From contig JAGWVU010000043.1 of the NCBI GenBank assembly GCA_018970725.1, positions 1 through 42,464 on the forward strand: 42,464 bases of DNA. Reading direction: 5' to 3'. This stretch comes from Verrucomicrobiota bacterium. Its GTDB lineage: Bacteria > Verrucomicrobiota > Verrucomicrobiia > Verrucomicrobiales > DEV007. Below the pieces are notes generated by a model that worked only from the letters and a program-made list of their open reading frames with translations, did no database searches and had not been told where the DNA came from. Of this stretch, positions 1-7,978 are shown one piece after another. The number at the start of each line of letters is the position of its first letter. Positions within the stretch are counted from its first letter, which is position 1. The translations under genes were made by a program, and so were the position numbers.

Positions 1-223
1 AATAGAATTTCTGAAACTAAACGAGAACTACTTGCACGTAACGCACTACATAGTCTTTTCTTCTCCCGTTCTGACCGGACGATTCCTCGTCTTGATCAGA
101 ACCAACTTCTCAAAGATCTGCTGGCCCCGCTTCCACCACCCGAATCAACCGACACTCTCGCGTCTTTCATCCGACTGGCTTCTGCTTGCCGTCCCCACGT
201 TTCCGGTGAGGGCGTGAAACCTA

Positions 224-374
224 GTCCAAGTCCCGGCGCTCGCAAATGCTTTTTGCTGTTTTGAGATTTTTTCTTCCGCCACCGGGCGTTGTCCGGAACG
301 AATAAAGGGCGGGGAATCCCCGCCCTCCCGGACGGCCCTCTGGTGGCGTGTCCGACTCCCGGCGCGCGCAAACG
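224..374. repeat. Imperfect 25-bp direct repeat pair
   Basis: Two 25-base copies, at 224-248 and 350-374, agree at 21 positions. They share the cores TCCCGGCGC and CGCAAA. The pair flanks the gnd terminator-like hairpin. The origin is unknown; it could be a dispersed intergenic repeat of this genome. Confidence 0.45.
300..325 (-). terminator. Terminator-like hairpin after gnd
   Basis: The 9-base arms GGGCGGGGA (307-315) and TCCCCGCCC (317-325) are perfectly complementary. Read on the minus strand the hairpin is followed by TTTATT, a short U-rich tract. It begins about 70 bases past the gnd stop codon, a plausible place for intrinsic termination. The U tract is short, so termination strength is uncertain. 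Confidence 0.5.
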
Positions 375-397
375 GCCGGAGGATCTCCCGGAACTCT

Positions 398-1840
398 TCA
401 GCCGATGACTTCGGGCCACTCGGTGTGGAAGAACTGTCCGGCGGGTCGGTCGATCCGTTCATAGGTGTGGGCCCCGAAGAAGTCGCGTTGCGCCTGCAAC
501 AAATTGGCGGGCAGGCGGGCGCTGCGGTAGCTGTCGAAATAGGCGAGAGAGGCGGAGAACGCCGGGACGGGGATCCCGTTGACGACCCCGAGTGCGACGA
601 CTTCCCGCCAAGCGGTCTGGCTGCGGTGGAGGATGTCCTGGAAGAACGGATCGAGCATGAGGTTGGTGAGGCCCGGGTTGCGCTCGTAAGCTTCGGTGAT
701 GCGGTTGAGGAAGCGCGCCCTGATGATGCAACCGCCCCGCCAGATTTTGGCAATGGCCCCGAGGTTAAGTCCCCAGTCATGGGCGGCGCCGACCTTGCGG
801 ATCAGGGCCAGGCCTTGGGCGTAGGAGACAATTTTGGAAGCATACAAGGCGTCGTGGACCTTGCCGATCAATTGCTCGCGGTCGATGGAGATGGACGGGG
901 TGGGTCCATGGAGTGCGGCGGAGGCGGTGACGCGCTCGGCTTTCATGGAGGAGAGGACGCGGGCCTCCACGGCGGCGTTGATGGTGGAAATGACCACGGA
1001 ATGTTCGGCGGCGTTGAGCACGGTCCATTGACCGGTGCCTTTCTGCCCGGCCTTGTCCTGAATGAGTTCGATCACGGCCTGGCCCGTTTCGGGATCGATC
1101 TGCTCGAAGATCTTGCCGGTGATTTGAATCAGGTAGCTTTCGAGTTCCCCGGCGTTCCATCCGTTGAAGACCCGGGCGATTTCAGCGGAGGAGAAGCCCG
1201 CGGCCTTGAAGATCTGGTAGGCCTCGCAAATGAGCTGCATGTCCCCGTATTCGATCCCGTTATGCACCATTTTCACGTAGTGCCCGGCCCCGCCTTTGCC
1301 GATGTGGGTCACACAGGGTTCTCCGTTGACCTTGGCGGCGATCGCTTCAAAGATCGGTTTGACCAGTTCCCAGCTCTCGACGGGGCCTCCCGGCATGATC
1401 GCGGGCCCTTTCCGCGCCCCTTCCTCCCCTCCGGAAACGCCGGTGCCGATGTAGAGCAACCCTTTCTCGCCCAGCGCCTTGGAACGGCGTTCGGTGTGAA
1501 TGAAGAAGGTGTTTCCCCCGTCGATGATGAGGTCCCCCGGCTCGAGCAGAGGCACGAGGGAATCGATGATCGCGTCCACGGCGTCGCGGTCCGCCTCATT
1601 GAGAGCCGCCGTCGATTTGACCAGAAGCATGATCTTGCGCGGCCTTTCCAGCGAAGCGACGAAGGATTCCAAGGACTCGCAGCCGACGAGGCGTTTGCCG
1701 GGATGCGCGGCCACGAATTCGCCGGTCACGGAGGCCGTGCGGTTGTAAACGGAGACCGTGTAGCCCCGGCTTTCCACGTTGAGGACGAGGTTCTGTCCCA
1801 TGACGGCCAGCCCGATTAATCCGAAGTCGCTCTTGCTCAT
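398..1840 (-). CDS. gnd: 6-phosphogluconate dehydrogenase, decarboxylating
   Basis: This enzyme oxidatively decarboxylates 6-phosphogluconate to ribulose 5-phosphate with NADP+ in the cytoplasmic pentose phosphate pathway. The 480-residue product has the usual length for the long form of the family. An N-terminal Rossmann segment (GLIGLAVMGQN, residues 7-17) binds the cofactor. IIDGGNTFF (105-113) and GTGVSGGEEGARKGP (132-146) are family motifs. The active-site stretch KMVHNGIEYGDMQ (190-202) holds the expected catalytic Lys190 and Glu197, and WRGGCIIRARFL lies near the C-terminus. I chose the ATG at 1840 because it gives the canonical beginning MSKSDFGLIGLAVMG; the frame stays open upstream to 2002 but that part overlaps the divergent moaE and has no family match. 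It stands alone, divergent from moaE across 79 bases. Confidence 0.97.
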   Translation of the reverse strand: MSKSDFGLIGLAVMGQNLVLNVESRGYTVSVYNRTASVTGEFVAAHPGKRLVGCESLESFVASLERPRKIMLLVKSTAALNEADRDAVDAIIDSLVPLLEPGDLIIDGGNTFFIHTERRSKALGEKGLLYIGTGVSGGEEGARKGPAIMPGGPVESWELVKPIFEAIAAKVNGEPCVTHIGKGGAGHYVKMVHNGIEYGDMQLICEAYQIFKAAGFSSAEIARVFNGWNAGELESYLIQITGKIFEQIDPETGQAVIELIQDKAGQKGTGQWTVLNAAEHSVVISTINAAVEARVLSSMKAERVTASAALHGPTPSISIDREQLIGKVHDALYASKIVSYAQGLALIRKVGAAHDWGLNLGAIAKIWRGGCIIRARFLNRITEAYERNPGLTNLMLDPFFQDILHRSQTAWREVVALGVVNGIPVPAFSASLAYFDSYRSARLPANLLQAQRDFFGAHTYERIDRPAGQFFHTEWPEVIG

Positions 1841-1919
1841 GAATGGTATGCTCTGAAAGGTGTGATGGTGTAGGTGGTGATGCGGGAAAGCCGCCGCCAA
1901 CAGTAGTCCTTCTTTTCCG

Positions 1920-2321
1920 ATGGCAACCGAAGAATTCAGCGTCTCGATCTCCGAGGCTCCCGTGGAGGAAGCGGAAGCCGGGTGGAAGTTGCACCCGGCC
2001 AACGGGGCCGACCTCCGTTTTCTCGGCGTGGTCCGGGAGACGGAGAACGGCCGGCGGATTGCCGGGATCGATTACTCCAGCTACGGGCCGATGGCGGAAA
2101 GGGAGTTGACGGCGATCTGCCGCGCGTTGAGGGAGGAACGGCCTGCCCACCGGGTGCTGATTCATCATCGGACCGGCTTCGTGCCGGTCGGGGTGGCGTC
2201 CCTGCTGATCCGCGTCGGGACGCCGCACAGTGCGGAAGCTTTCGACTTGGCACGGGAATACCTCAAGCGAATCAAAGCCACGGTGCCGGTCTGGAAAACG
2301 ATACGATACGAAATCCCTTGA
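1920..2321 (+). CDS. moaE: Molybdopterin synthase catalytic subunit
   Basis: MoaE is the large subunit of molybdopterin synthase. With the sulfur carrier MoaD it converts precursor Z (cPMP) to molybdopterin in molybdenum cofactor synthesis. The 133-residue product shows the family pattern: FLGVVRETENG followed by IDYSSYGPMAEREL, then HHRTG and, near the end, EYLKRIKATVPVWKTIRYE, which carries the lysines expected near the active site. The length is slightly under the typical 140-150 residues. No moaD or other moa gene is visible in this window, so the partner must be encoded elsewhere. Its TGA stop overlaps the TTG start of pgsA (TTGA at 2318-2321), which suggests translational coupling despite unrelated pathways. 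Confidence 0.88.
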   Translation: MATEEFSVSISEAPVEEAEAGWKLHPANGADLRFLGVVRETENGRRIAGIDYSSYGPMAERELTAICRALREERPAHRVLIHHRTGFVPVGVASLLIRVGTPHSAEAFDLAREYLKRIKATVPVWKTIRYEIP

Positions 2322-2902
2322 ACCTTCCGAATCAACTTACGGTGGCCCGCCTCGGTCTCACGGGCCTGTTCGTGTTCCTGCTCTCGGAGGAGCGGATTCC
2401 CCATGGAAAAACCCTCGCCTTGCTGACGTTCGGGATCGCGGCGTTCACGGATTTCCTCGATGGTTATCTTGCCCGCAAACACTCGCTGATCACGAACTTC
2501 GGGAAGCTGATGGACCCGTTGGCCGACAAAATCCTGATGGCCTCGGGGTTCGTCATGCTGGTGGGCCTGGGCCTGATCGAAGCCTGGATGGTGGTCGCGA
2601 TCCTGAGCCGCGAATTCCTCGTCACCGGGCTCCGGCTTCTGGCCACCGCGCAGGGCAAGGTGCTGGCGGCGGAGAATCTTGGAAAACACAAGACCGCCTG
2701 GCAAATCATCACGTTGCTTTACTTTTTGGCTTATCTGGCTTCGGCGGAGCCGCTGTTGTCGCCCGTGGCCGGAGTTTTGCATTGGCCGCCTGCCTCTCCG
2801 GCCGTGGCGGGCCGGCTCCTGCTTCTGGTTTCCCTGGTGCTGACCGTGTGGTCCGGCCTGAGTTTCGCTTGGAAGAGCCGTCGAATTCTCGGCGAAGGGT
2901 GA
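2318..2902 (+). CDS. pgsA: CDP-diacylglycerol--glycerol-3-phosphate 3-phosphatidyltransferase
   Basis: PgsA makes phosphatidylglycerol phosphate from CDP-diacylglycerol and glycerol 3-phosphate, the committed step to phosphatidylglycerol, in the inner membrane. The CDP-alcohol phosphotransferase signature is complete: DFLDGYLAR, eight residues, then GKLMDPLAD, giving the D-x2-DG-x2-AR-x8-G-x3-D-x3-D pattern. Several hydrophobic segments fit the usual multi-span topology. I chose the TTG at 2318 as start because it gives a classic PgsA beginning, MNLPNQLTVARL, and a 194-residue protein of normal length. The frame is open further upstream but there only shadows moaE. The start overlaps the moaE stop. 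The M14-like gene follows 16 bases downstream, so the three genes probably form one transcript. Confidence 0.93.
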   Translation: MNLPNQLTVARLGLTGLFVFLLSEERIPHGKTLALLTFGIAAFTDFLDGYLARKHSLITNFGKLMDPLADKILMASGFVMLVGLGLIEAWMVVAILSREFLVTGLRLLATAQGKVLAAENLGKHKTAWQIITLLYFLAYLASAEPLLSPVAGVLHWPPASPAVAGRLLLLVSLVLTVWSGLSFAWKSRRILGEG

Positions 2903-2918
2903 ACCCCCGTTTTCCCCG

Positions 2919-3659
2919 ATGCGAGAACCCGCCCCCGTCTATCTGCAACGTTTCGCCCGGTTCGCGGACTTGCAGGGATTCACCCGGGAAACCGCCCTTC
3001 CCGCCGAAGCGGGGATTGAGCTCTGGACGCGCCCGCCGGCGGAAGAGGATGCACCGGTCATCTTTCTCTCGGGCGGGATCCACGGCGACGAGCCTTGCGG
3101 GCCGGAGGCGCTGCTGCGCTTCGTGGCGGAGTGGAAATTTTCCGGGGCGGCGGAATGGATCCTCGCCCCGCTTTTGAATCCGACCGGCTTCGAACCGGGG
3201 ACGCGCGGCAACGACGCCGGAATCGATCTCAACCGTGATTTCCTGCGCCGGGCATGCGGGGAGACGAAGGCTTTGGTGGATTGGTGGCAAAGGCGCCCCC
3301 GGCCCTGCCATCTCCATTTCTCCCTCCACGAGGACTGGGAAGCCGATGGGTTTTATCTTTATGAAATTGATACCAGCGGGCGCGGCGAGACCCTCTCCCC
3401 CCTCATTCTGGACAGCGTGTCGGCCGTGGCGCCCCTGCAACGGAACGGCCCGGTGGATGGCCATGCCCTGGCCGCGCCGGGAATGATTGTCCACGATGCC
3501 GTGGCCGACGAACCGGAGGGGTGGCCGGAGGCGATCTGGCTGGCGCGGACCTGGCCCCTGCAGTCCTACACATTCGAAGCCCCTGGCCAATTGCCGGAAG
3601 AGACGCGGGTGGAGAGTTTGCTCGCGGCCCTGCGCGGGGCGTTGGGCGGCCTCCGCTGA
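2919..3659 (+). CDS. M14-family zinc carboxypeptidase/deacylase-like protein
   Basis: This 246-residue protein resembles the M14 metallopeptidases of the succinylglutamate desuccinylase/aspartoacylase and murein peptide amidase (MpaA) type. The first two zinc ligands are in GGIHGDEPCG (His55, Glu58). DLNRDF (103-108) is the substrate-carboxylate motif, His137 in SLHED is the likely third ligand, and Glu220 in SYTFEAPG is the likely catalytic glutamate. There is no signal peptide, so a cytoplasmic role such as trimming a recycled peptide or acyl-amino acid is likely. The substrate cannot be told from sequence. It is the last gene of the moaE-pgsA run and converges with yejF across only 25 bases. 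Confidence 0.8.
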   Translation: MREPAPVYLQRFARFADLQGFTRETALPAEAGIELWTRPPAEEDAPVIFLSGGIHGDEPCGPEALLRFVAEWKFSGAAEWILAPLLNPTGFEPGTRGNDAGIDLNRDFLRRACGETKALVDWWQRRPRPCHLHFSLHEDWEADGFYLYEIDTSGRGETLSPLILDSVSAVAPLQRNGPVDGHALAAPGMIVHDAVADEPEGWPEAIWLARTWPLQSYTFEAPGQLPEETRVESLLAALRGALGGLR

Positions 3660-3684
3660 AAAAACGATCCCGTGGCGAGGGCGG

Positions 3685-5322
3685 TCACGACCTTCGCTTG
3701 CGCACGCCGCCGGGGACCGGCACGGCATCGATGAGCCGCCGGGTGTATTCCTCCCGCGGCTGGGCAATCAGGGCATCGACCGGGCCTTGTTCGACGATCC
3801 TGCCGCCCTTCATGACCGCGACCCGGTCTGAAATCTTTTTCACGACCGCCAGATCGTGGGAGATGAAGAGGTAGGAAAGACCGTGACGCTTCCGCAAATC
3901 GATCAAGAGATCGATGACTTTGGCCTGGATCGTGACATCCAAGGCGCTCACGGCCTCGTCACAAACGATGAACCGGGGGCGCACGGCGATGGCCCGGGCG
4001 ATGCAGATCCGCTGACGTTGGCCCCCTGAAAACTCGTGAGGATACCGATCCACGTAATCAGCCTGGAGACCGACCTCTTCCAGCCAACGAACGGCGGCGT
4101 CGCGCGTGGATTCGCCATCCAGCAGACCGTGCTCCACGAGACCTTCGGTGACGATTTCCTCGACCGTGAACCGTGGATTCAGGGAGGAAAACGGATCTTG
4201 GAACACCATCTGGAGGTGACGGCGCCTCGGACGCAGCTCCCGGTTGGTCATCTTGAGCAAATCCTCTCCATCGAACAGAACGGCCCCCTCGCGAGCCGCA
4301 TCGAGCCGCAGGATGCTGCGCCCGAGCGTGGTTTTGCCACTGCCGGATTCTCCGACGATTCCCAGGGTTTCACCGGGATAAATCTCCAGACTGACCTCAT
4401 CCACCGCTTTCACGTGGCCCACGACTCGCGCGAAGACCCCGCGACGGACGGGGAACCATGTCCGCAAATTCCTGACCTGAATCAACGGTTCCTGGGCCGG
4501 GAGTTCCTCGCGCCTTGGAGGAGGCGGGGCGTCGAGCCGAGGAACGGCCCGAAGCAGCGCCTGGGTGTAGGGCTGTGATGGCGCGTGAAAAATCGTATCG
4601 ACCGGACCACGCTCCACCACCTGACCGTCCTTCATGACCATCACGCGGTCGCTCAACTCCCAGATCACCCCCATGTCATGGGTGATAAAGAGGATGGAAG
4701 TGTTCTCCCGCTTCATCGCCAGGATCAGATCGAAAATCTGCGCCTGCAAGGTGACATCGAGCGCGGTGGTCGGTTCATCGGCGATGATCAGCCTGGGCTC
4801 CAGCATCAGGGCCATGGCGATCATAACCCGCTGGCGCATCCCCCCGGAAAACTGGTAGGGAAAGGCGTGGGCCCGGTTGGAGGCGTCCGGGATCCCGACC
4901 TTTTCCAGCCAATCCACTCCGATTTTCCAAGCCTCCTCAAACCTGACACCGGGTTGGTGGAGCCGCACGGTTTCCGCCAGCTGCCACCCCACCGGAGCGA
5001 GCGGGGACAGCGCGGTCATCGGCTCTTGAAAGATCACTCCGATCTCCGAACCGCGAATCTTGCGGAGTTCCTCGATGGGCAGGCGCAGGAGATCCCGACC
5101 GTCGAACAGGGCCCGCCCGCCAAGGATCTGTCCCGGCGGCATGGGAATGAGGCGCAAGCAGGACAGCGCCGCGACCGACTTTCCACTGCCGGACTCGCCG
5201 ACGAGACCGACCACCTCGCCCGGCCGGATGTCGAAGGAAACATCGCGCACGGCATCGACGCGGCCCTCGTCCGTTTGGAAGGAGACAGAAAGGTTCTCGA
5301 CCTGGAGAAGCGGGGCGTCCAT
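3685..5322 (-). CDS. yejF: Peptide ABC transporter, duplicated ATP-binding protein (YejF-like)
   Basis: A 545-residue fusion of two ABC ATPase domains that powers the adjacent permeases. Each half is complete: Walker A GESGSGKS and GESGSGKT, signature motifs FSGGMRQR and FSGGQRQR, and Walker B regions LIIADEPTTALD and FIVCDEAVSALD. The C-terminal oligopeptide/dipeptide-transporter extension (YTQALLRAVP and YTRRLIDAVP) occurs after both halves. This layout matches YejF/GsiA-type proteins rather than separate DppD and DppF. The ATG at 5322 gives MDAPLLQVENLSVSF, a normal ABC beginning, and lies 4 bases after the yejE stop; an upstream extension to 5379 would overlap yejE. It is the last gene of the yejA-B-E-F operon. 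Confidence 0.93.
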   Translation of the reverse strand: MDAPLLQVENLSVSFQTDEGRVDAVRDVSFDIRPGEVVGLVGESGSGKSVAALSCLRLIPMPPGQILGGRALFDGRDLLRLPIEELRKIRGSEIGVIFQEPMTALSPLAPVGWQLAETVRLHQPGVRFEEAWKIGVDWLEKVGIPDASNRAHAFPYQFSGGMRQRVMIAMALMLEPRLIIADEPTTALDVTLQAQIFDLILAMKRENTSILFITHDMGVIWELSDRVMVMKDGQVVERGPVDTIFHAPSQPYTQALLRAVPRLDAPPPPRREELPAQEPLIQVRNLRTWFPVRRGVFARVVGHVKAVDEVSLEIYPGETLGIVGESGSGKTTLGRSILRLDAAREGAVLFDGEDLLKMTNRELRPRRRHLQMVFQDPFSSLNPRFTVEEIVTEGLVEHGLLDGESTRDAAVRWLEEVGLQADYVDRYPHEFSGGQRQRICIARAIAVRPRFIVCDEAVSALDVTIQAKVIDLLIDLRKRHGLSYLFISHDLAVVKKISDRVAVMKGGRIVEQGPVDALIAQPREEYTRRLIDAVPVPGGVRKRRS

Positions 5323-5326
5323 GGGA

Positions 5327-6925
5327 TTACTGCAGCTTGCTGTGGCTCCGGGGATCGAAAGCGTTGCGGACGCCCTCACCGACGAACACGCCGAGGAGCC
5401 CGATGAGGAACAAGGCCAGCGCGGGGTAAAGAATCAGCCACCAGGCCCAGGGGAATTCCTGTCCCTGGGCGAGCAAAGCGCCCCAGCTCGGGGTCCCGGG
5501 GGGAAGGCCGAAGCCGAGGAAATCGAGGGCGGCGAGCGAGGAAATGGCCCCGACGAGGGAAAAGGGAAAGAACGTGATCAGCGGTACCAGCGCATTGGGC
5601 ATGACATGCCGGAAAATGATCTGCCAACGACCGATCCCCATGACCCGCGCGGACTCCACGAACGGAAGTTTGCGGAGTTTGAGGAATTCACCGCGGATGT
5701 AATACGAGGTGCCGACCCAATTGAAAACGCCGTAACCGATCAGCAGCACGAGAAACCCGCGGCCGAACACGGAACCGAGGAGCATCATGACGTAGAGGAA
5801 CGGGAGGGACTCCCAAATCTCGATGAAGCGCTGCCCGAACATGTCCACCCGGCCGCCGAAATAGCCTTGCACCGCACCGACGACTACGCCGAAAATCTCG
5901 GTGAACACGACGAGGAAGATGCCAAAGAGAAGGGAGACGCGGGTGGCGTGGAGGACTTGCACGAGGACATCCCGACCGCTGCTATCGATCCCCAAGGGAT
6001 GATTTCTCACCGGGTGGAACGGGAAAAAGACCGTCTCGTGTTCAAAGGCGGCCTGATAATTGCCATCCTCGAGGGAAAACGAGAGCGGCTCGACAGGGGT
6101 GTCGAGGCTCACCGCGAAGCGCTTCCGCACGCTTTCCGTGACGCGGGCGCGGTCCGCCTCCGGAATGGACATCCAGAAATCCGGCGCCCCTTCCGGACCG
6201 CCCGTGGCGCGGAAGAAAATTTTGCGGGTATCCGCCACGCCCCCGGACGCCGCATCCCGCAAACTGAGCCGCACGGAAACGGGCGGCCGACTGCGTGGCC
6301 GGTATGCGCTGAACACGATTTCCACTCCGGCGGTCCCGGAAGGGAAGGCGGCTTCCGGGGCCTCCCGGTTGCTCATGCGGATCTCGATGGCCTCCCGCAC
6401 TTCATCGCCATAAGGAAATGCCTCCCGCAAATCCTTGCCCGTCAGGGAGCCATCGGACACCCCTCCGAAAAAGACGCCACCGCCGAGACTCTGGACGATC
6501 TTTCCCTGACCATCGAGGTTGAGGCTGGCGACGCGTGGCCGCTTGCTGATCCGGACCAGGACGCGATCCGGCGCCTCCACCGCCTCGGGCGGAATTTTCT
6601 CGGAGGGGCCGAAGCGGATCGGCGGGAAAATCATCCAGTTGCGCCAGGACCCGGCGAAGGCTTGGGACGCGGCGATTTTTTTGTAGTCGGGCCGCGTCAT
6701 CCGGCCGTTTCCGGTGAAGGTGTCCTCCGGAAAATAGTGGAAGACCGGCAGGTAGAACTTGCCGTCATAAGAAACGAGCAAGGGCTTGTCGTTGGCGATG
6801 AAATCGACGCCCAGGCTGAGAACGAAAATCACCGTCAGGATCCAGAAAGACCACCAGGCGCGGCGGGTCTTCCGGAACCGGTGGAGGCGCTTTCGCGTGG
6901 TGGGATTGAGACGCGGGCGGAACAT
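5327..6925 (-). CDS. yejE: Peptide ABC transporter permease, YejE-like, with large inserted domain
   Basis: This is the second permease of the Yej-type oligopeptide importer. Residues 1-105 match YejE closely: a basic start, a membrane segment at about 24-43, then IANDKPLLVSYDG and APIRFG-like PPIRFG. Residues about 305-532 hold the binding-protein-dependent permease domain with HPLGIDSSGRDVL, five membrane segments, and the EAA-type loop around ESARVMGIGRWQIIFRH. Between them lie about 190 residues that the 341-residue E. coli YejE lacks. This block follows the first membrane segment, so it should be extracytoplasmic; it looks beta-rich and soluble. I chose the ATG at 6925, which is 2 bases after the yejB stop; the frame runs open further upstream but only as a shadow of yejB. 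Confidence 0.9.
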   Translation of the reverse strand: MFRPRLNPTTRKRLHRFRKTRRAWWSFWILTVIFVLSLGVDFIANDKPLLVSYDGKFYLPVFHYFPEDTFTGNGRMTRPDYKKIAASQAFAGSWRNWMIFPPIRFGPSEKIPPEAVEAPDRVLVRISKRPRVASLNLDGQGKIVQSLGGGVFFGGVSDGSLTGKDLREAFPYGDEVREAIEIRMSNREAPEAAFPSGTAGVEIVFSAYRPRSRPPVSVRLSLRDAASGGVADTRKIFFRATGGPEGAPDFWMSIPEADRARVTESVRKRFAVSLDTPVEPLSFSLEDGNYQAAFEHETVFFPFHPVRNHPLGIDSSGRDVLVQVLHATRVSLLFGIFLVVFTEIFGVVVGAVQGYFGGRVDMFGQRFIEIWESLPFLYVMMLLGSVFGRGFLVLLIGYGVFNWVGTSYYIRGEFLKLRKLPFVESARVMGIGRWQIIFRHVMPNALVPLITFFPFSLVGAISSLAALDFLGFGLPPGTPSWGALLAQGQEFPWAWWLILYPALALFLIGLLGVFVGEGVRNAFDPRSHSKLQ

Positions 6926-6927
6926 GG

Positions 6928-7962
6928 TCAGGCTTCCCCGGCGAAGTTGATGCGGGGATCGATCAACACATAACAGAAGTCCGAGAGAATCCGCCCGGCC
7001 AGATAGACGAGCGACTGCAACGCGATGACCCCCATGAAGACGGTGTAATCCCGGGTGATGATGGCATCGAGACTGAGCATCCCGATGCCGGGGATGGCGA
7101 AGACGCGCTCGATGAGCACGGAACCGGCGAACATGATGCTGAGGATGCCGCCGATGCCGGTGGCAATCGGGATGAGGGCGTTGCGGAGTGCGTGGAGCCA
7201 GACGGCGCGCTGCATGGTGCCGCCCTTGGCGAGCACGGTGCGGACGTAGTCCTGACCGATCTGCTCGAGCAGTGAATTCTTCATGAGCAGGGTGAGGATG
7301 GCGAAATTCCCGATCACATAACACAGGACGGGGAGGAACATGTGCAGTGCCTGATCCTTGACGCGATCGAGGAAACCGAGTTGCTCCCAGTTTTCCGAGC
7401 GGAAACCTCCGATGGGAAACAAGGTCCAGAACCCATCGACCGTGCCAGCGAAAAAGATCTTCAGGAGCATGCCGAAGGCGAAGGCGGGAATGGCGTAGAG
7501 GACGAAGACAACCACGCTGGTGGACACATCGAAGGCGGCTCCGTTGCGCAGGGCTTTGGCAATCCCCAGCGGCACGCAGATCAGATAGGTCAGCACAAAA
7601 CCGCTGATGCCGAAGGTCAGGGAAATGGGGAAGCGTTCCGCGATGAGTTGCCAGACGGTCTTGTGGGTATAACGAAAGGAATCAAGCGCCAAACCCATGC
7701 GCCCGGGCCCGAGCCATCGCCAATACCGCACCGGGATCGGCTGATCGAACCCGTAATGCTTCTTGATGGCCTCGATCTGGCTTGCAGACATCGTGGCACT
7801 GGCCATGCCGCCCCGTCCCCCGGCCCCGCGCATCTGGGCGATCGCCTGCTCGACCGGTCCGCCGGGCACGAACTGACAAACCGTGAAGCAAAGCACCGTG
7901 ATCCCGAGAAAGGTGGGGATCACGAGGAGGATACGGCGGACAAAATAATTGAAGCGCTCCAT
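6928..7962 (-). CDS. yejB: Peptide ABC transporter permease, YejB-like
   Basis: The first integral permease of the importer, 344 residues, close to E. coli YejB (364). It begins with MERFNYFVRRILLVIPTFLG, a first membrane segment typical of DppB/YejB proteins, followed by FVPGGPVEQAI, a motif that matches YejB specifically. Further membrane segments follow, with the EAA loop near RTVLAKGGTMQRAVWLHALRN split around residue 245. The C-terminus ends in IDPRINFAGEA, again YejB-like. It forms a channel with YejE and takes substrate from YejA. The gap to yejA is 16 bases and to yejE 2 bases, so the four genes are one operon. In other bacteria Yej transporters import peptides such as microcin C; the natural substrate here is not shown. 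Confidence 0.93.
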   Translation of the reverse strand: MERFNYFVRRILLVIPTFLGITVLCFTVCQFVPGGPVEQAIAQMRGAGGRGGMASATMSASQIEAIKKHYGFDQPIPVRYWRWLGPGRMGLALDSFRYTHKTVWQLIAERFPISLTFGISGFVLTYLICVPLGIAKALRNGAAFDVSTSVVVFVLYAIPAFAFGMLLKIFFAGTVDGFWTLFPIGGFRSENWEQLGFLDRVKDQALHMFLPVLCYVIGNFAILTLLMKNSLLEQIGQDYVRTVLAKGGTMQRAVWLHALRNALIPIATGIGGILSIMFAGSVLIERVFAIPGIGMLSLDAIITRDYTVFMGVIALQSLVYLAGRILSDFCYVLIDPRINFAGEA

Positions 7963-7978
7963 CGTCGCACGCTCCGGG

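Larger units (their letters stand above)
1..397. other. Non-coding left edge downstream of gnd
   Basis: No convincing gene is seen in this stretch. Short reading frames exist on both strands but have no recognisable domain and a composition like translated repeats. The stretch holds an imperfect direct repeat (224-248 and 350-374, 21 of 25 bases the same) and a GC-rich perfect palindrome at 307-325. It lies just beyond the 3' end of the minus-strand gnd gene, so it probably serves as its terminator region. The gene to the left is outside the window. Confidence 0.6.

Noticed and set aside
96-419. 107-residue minus-strand frame at the left edge
   Set aside because: It includes the direct repeat and the terminator-like palindrome and has no recognisable domain.
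425-1819. 464-residue open frame opposite gnd
   Set aside because: It lies wholly antisense to a clear gnd gene, has no domain, and its composition follows the codon structure of the real gene.
5060-6973. 637-residue open frame opposite yejE/yejF
   Set aside because: It spans two certain genes antisense and reads as highly charged low-complexity sequence; a GC-rich shadow.
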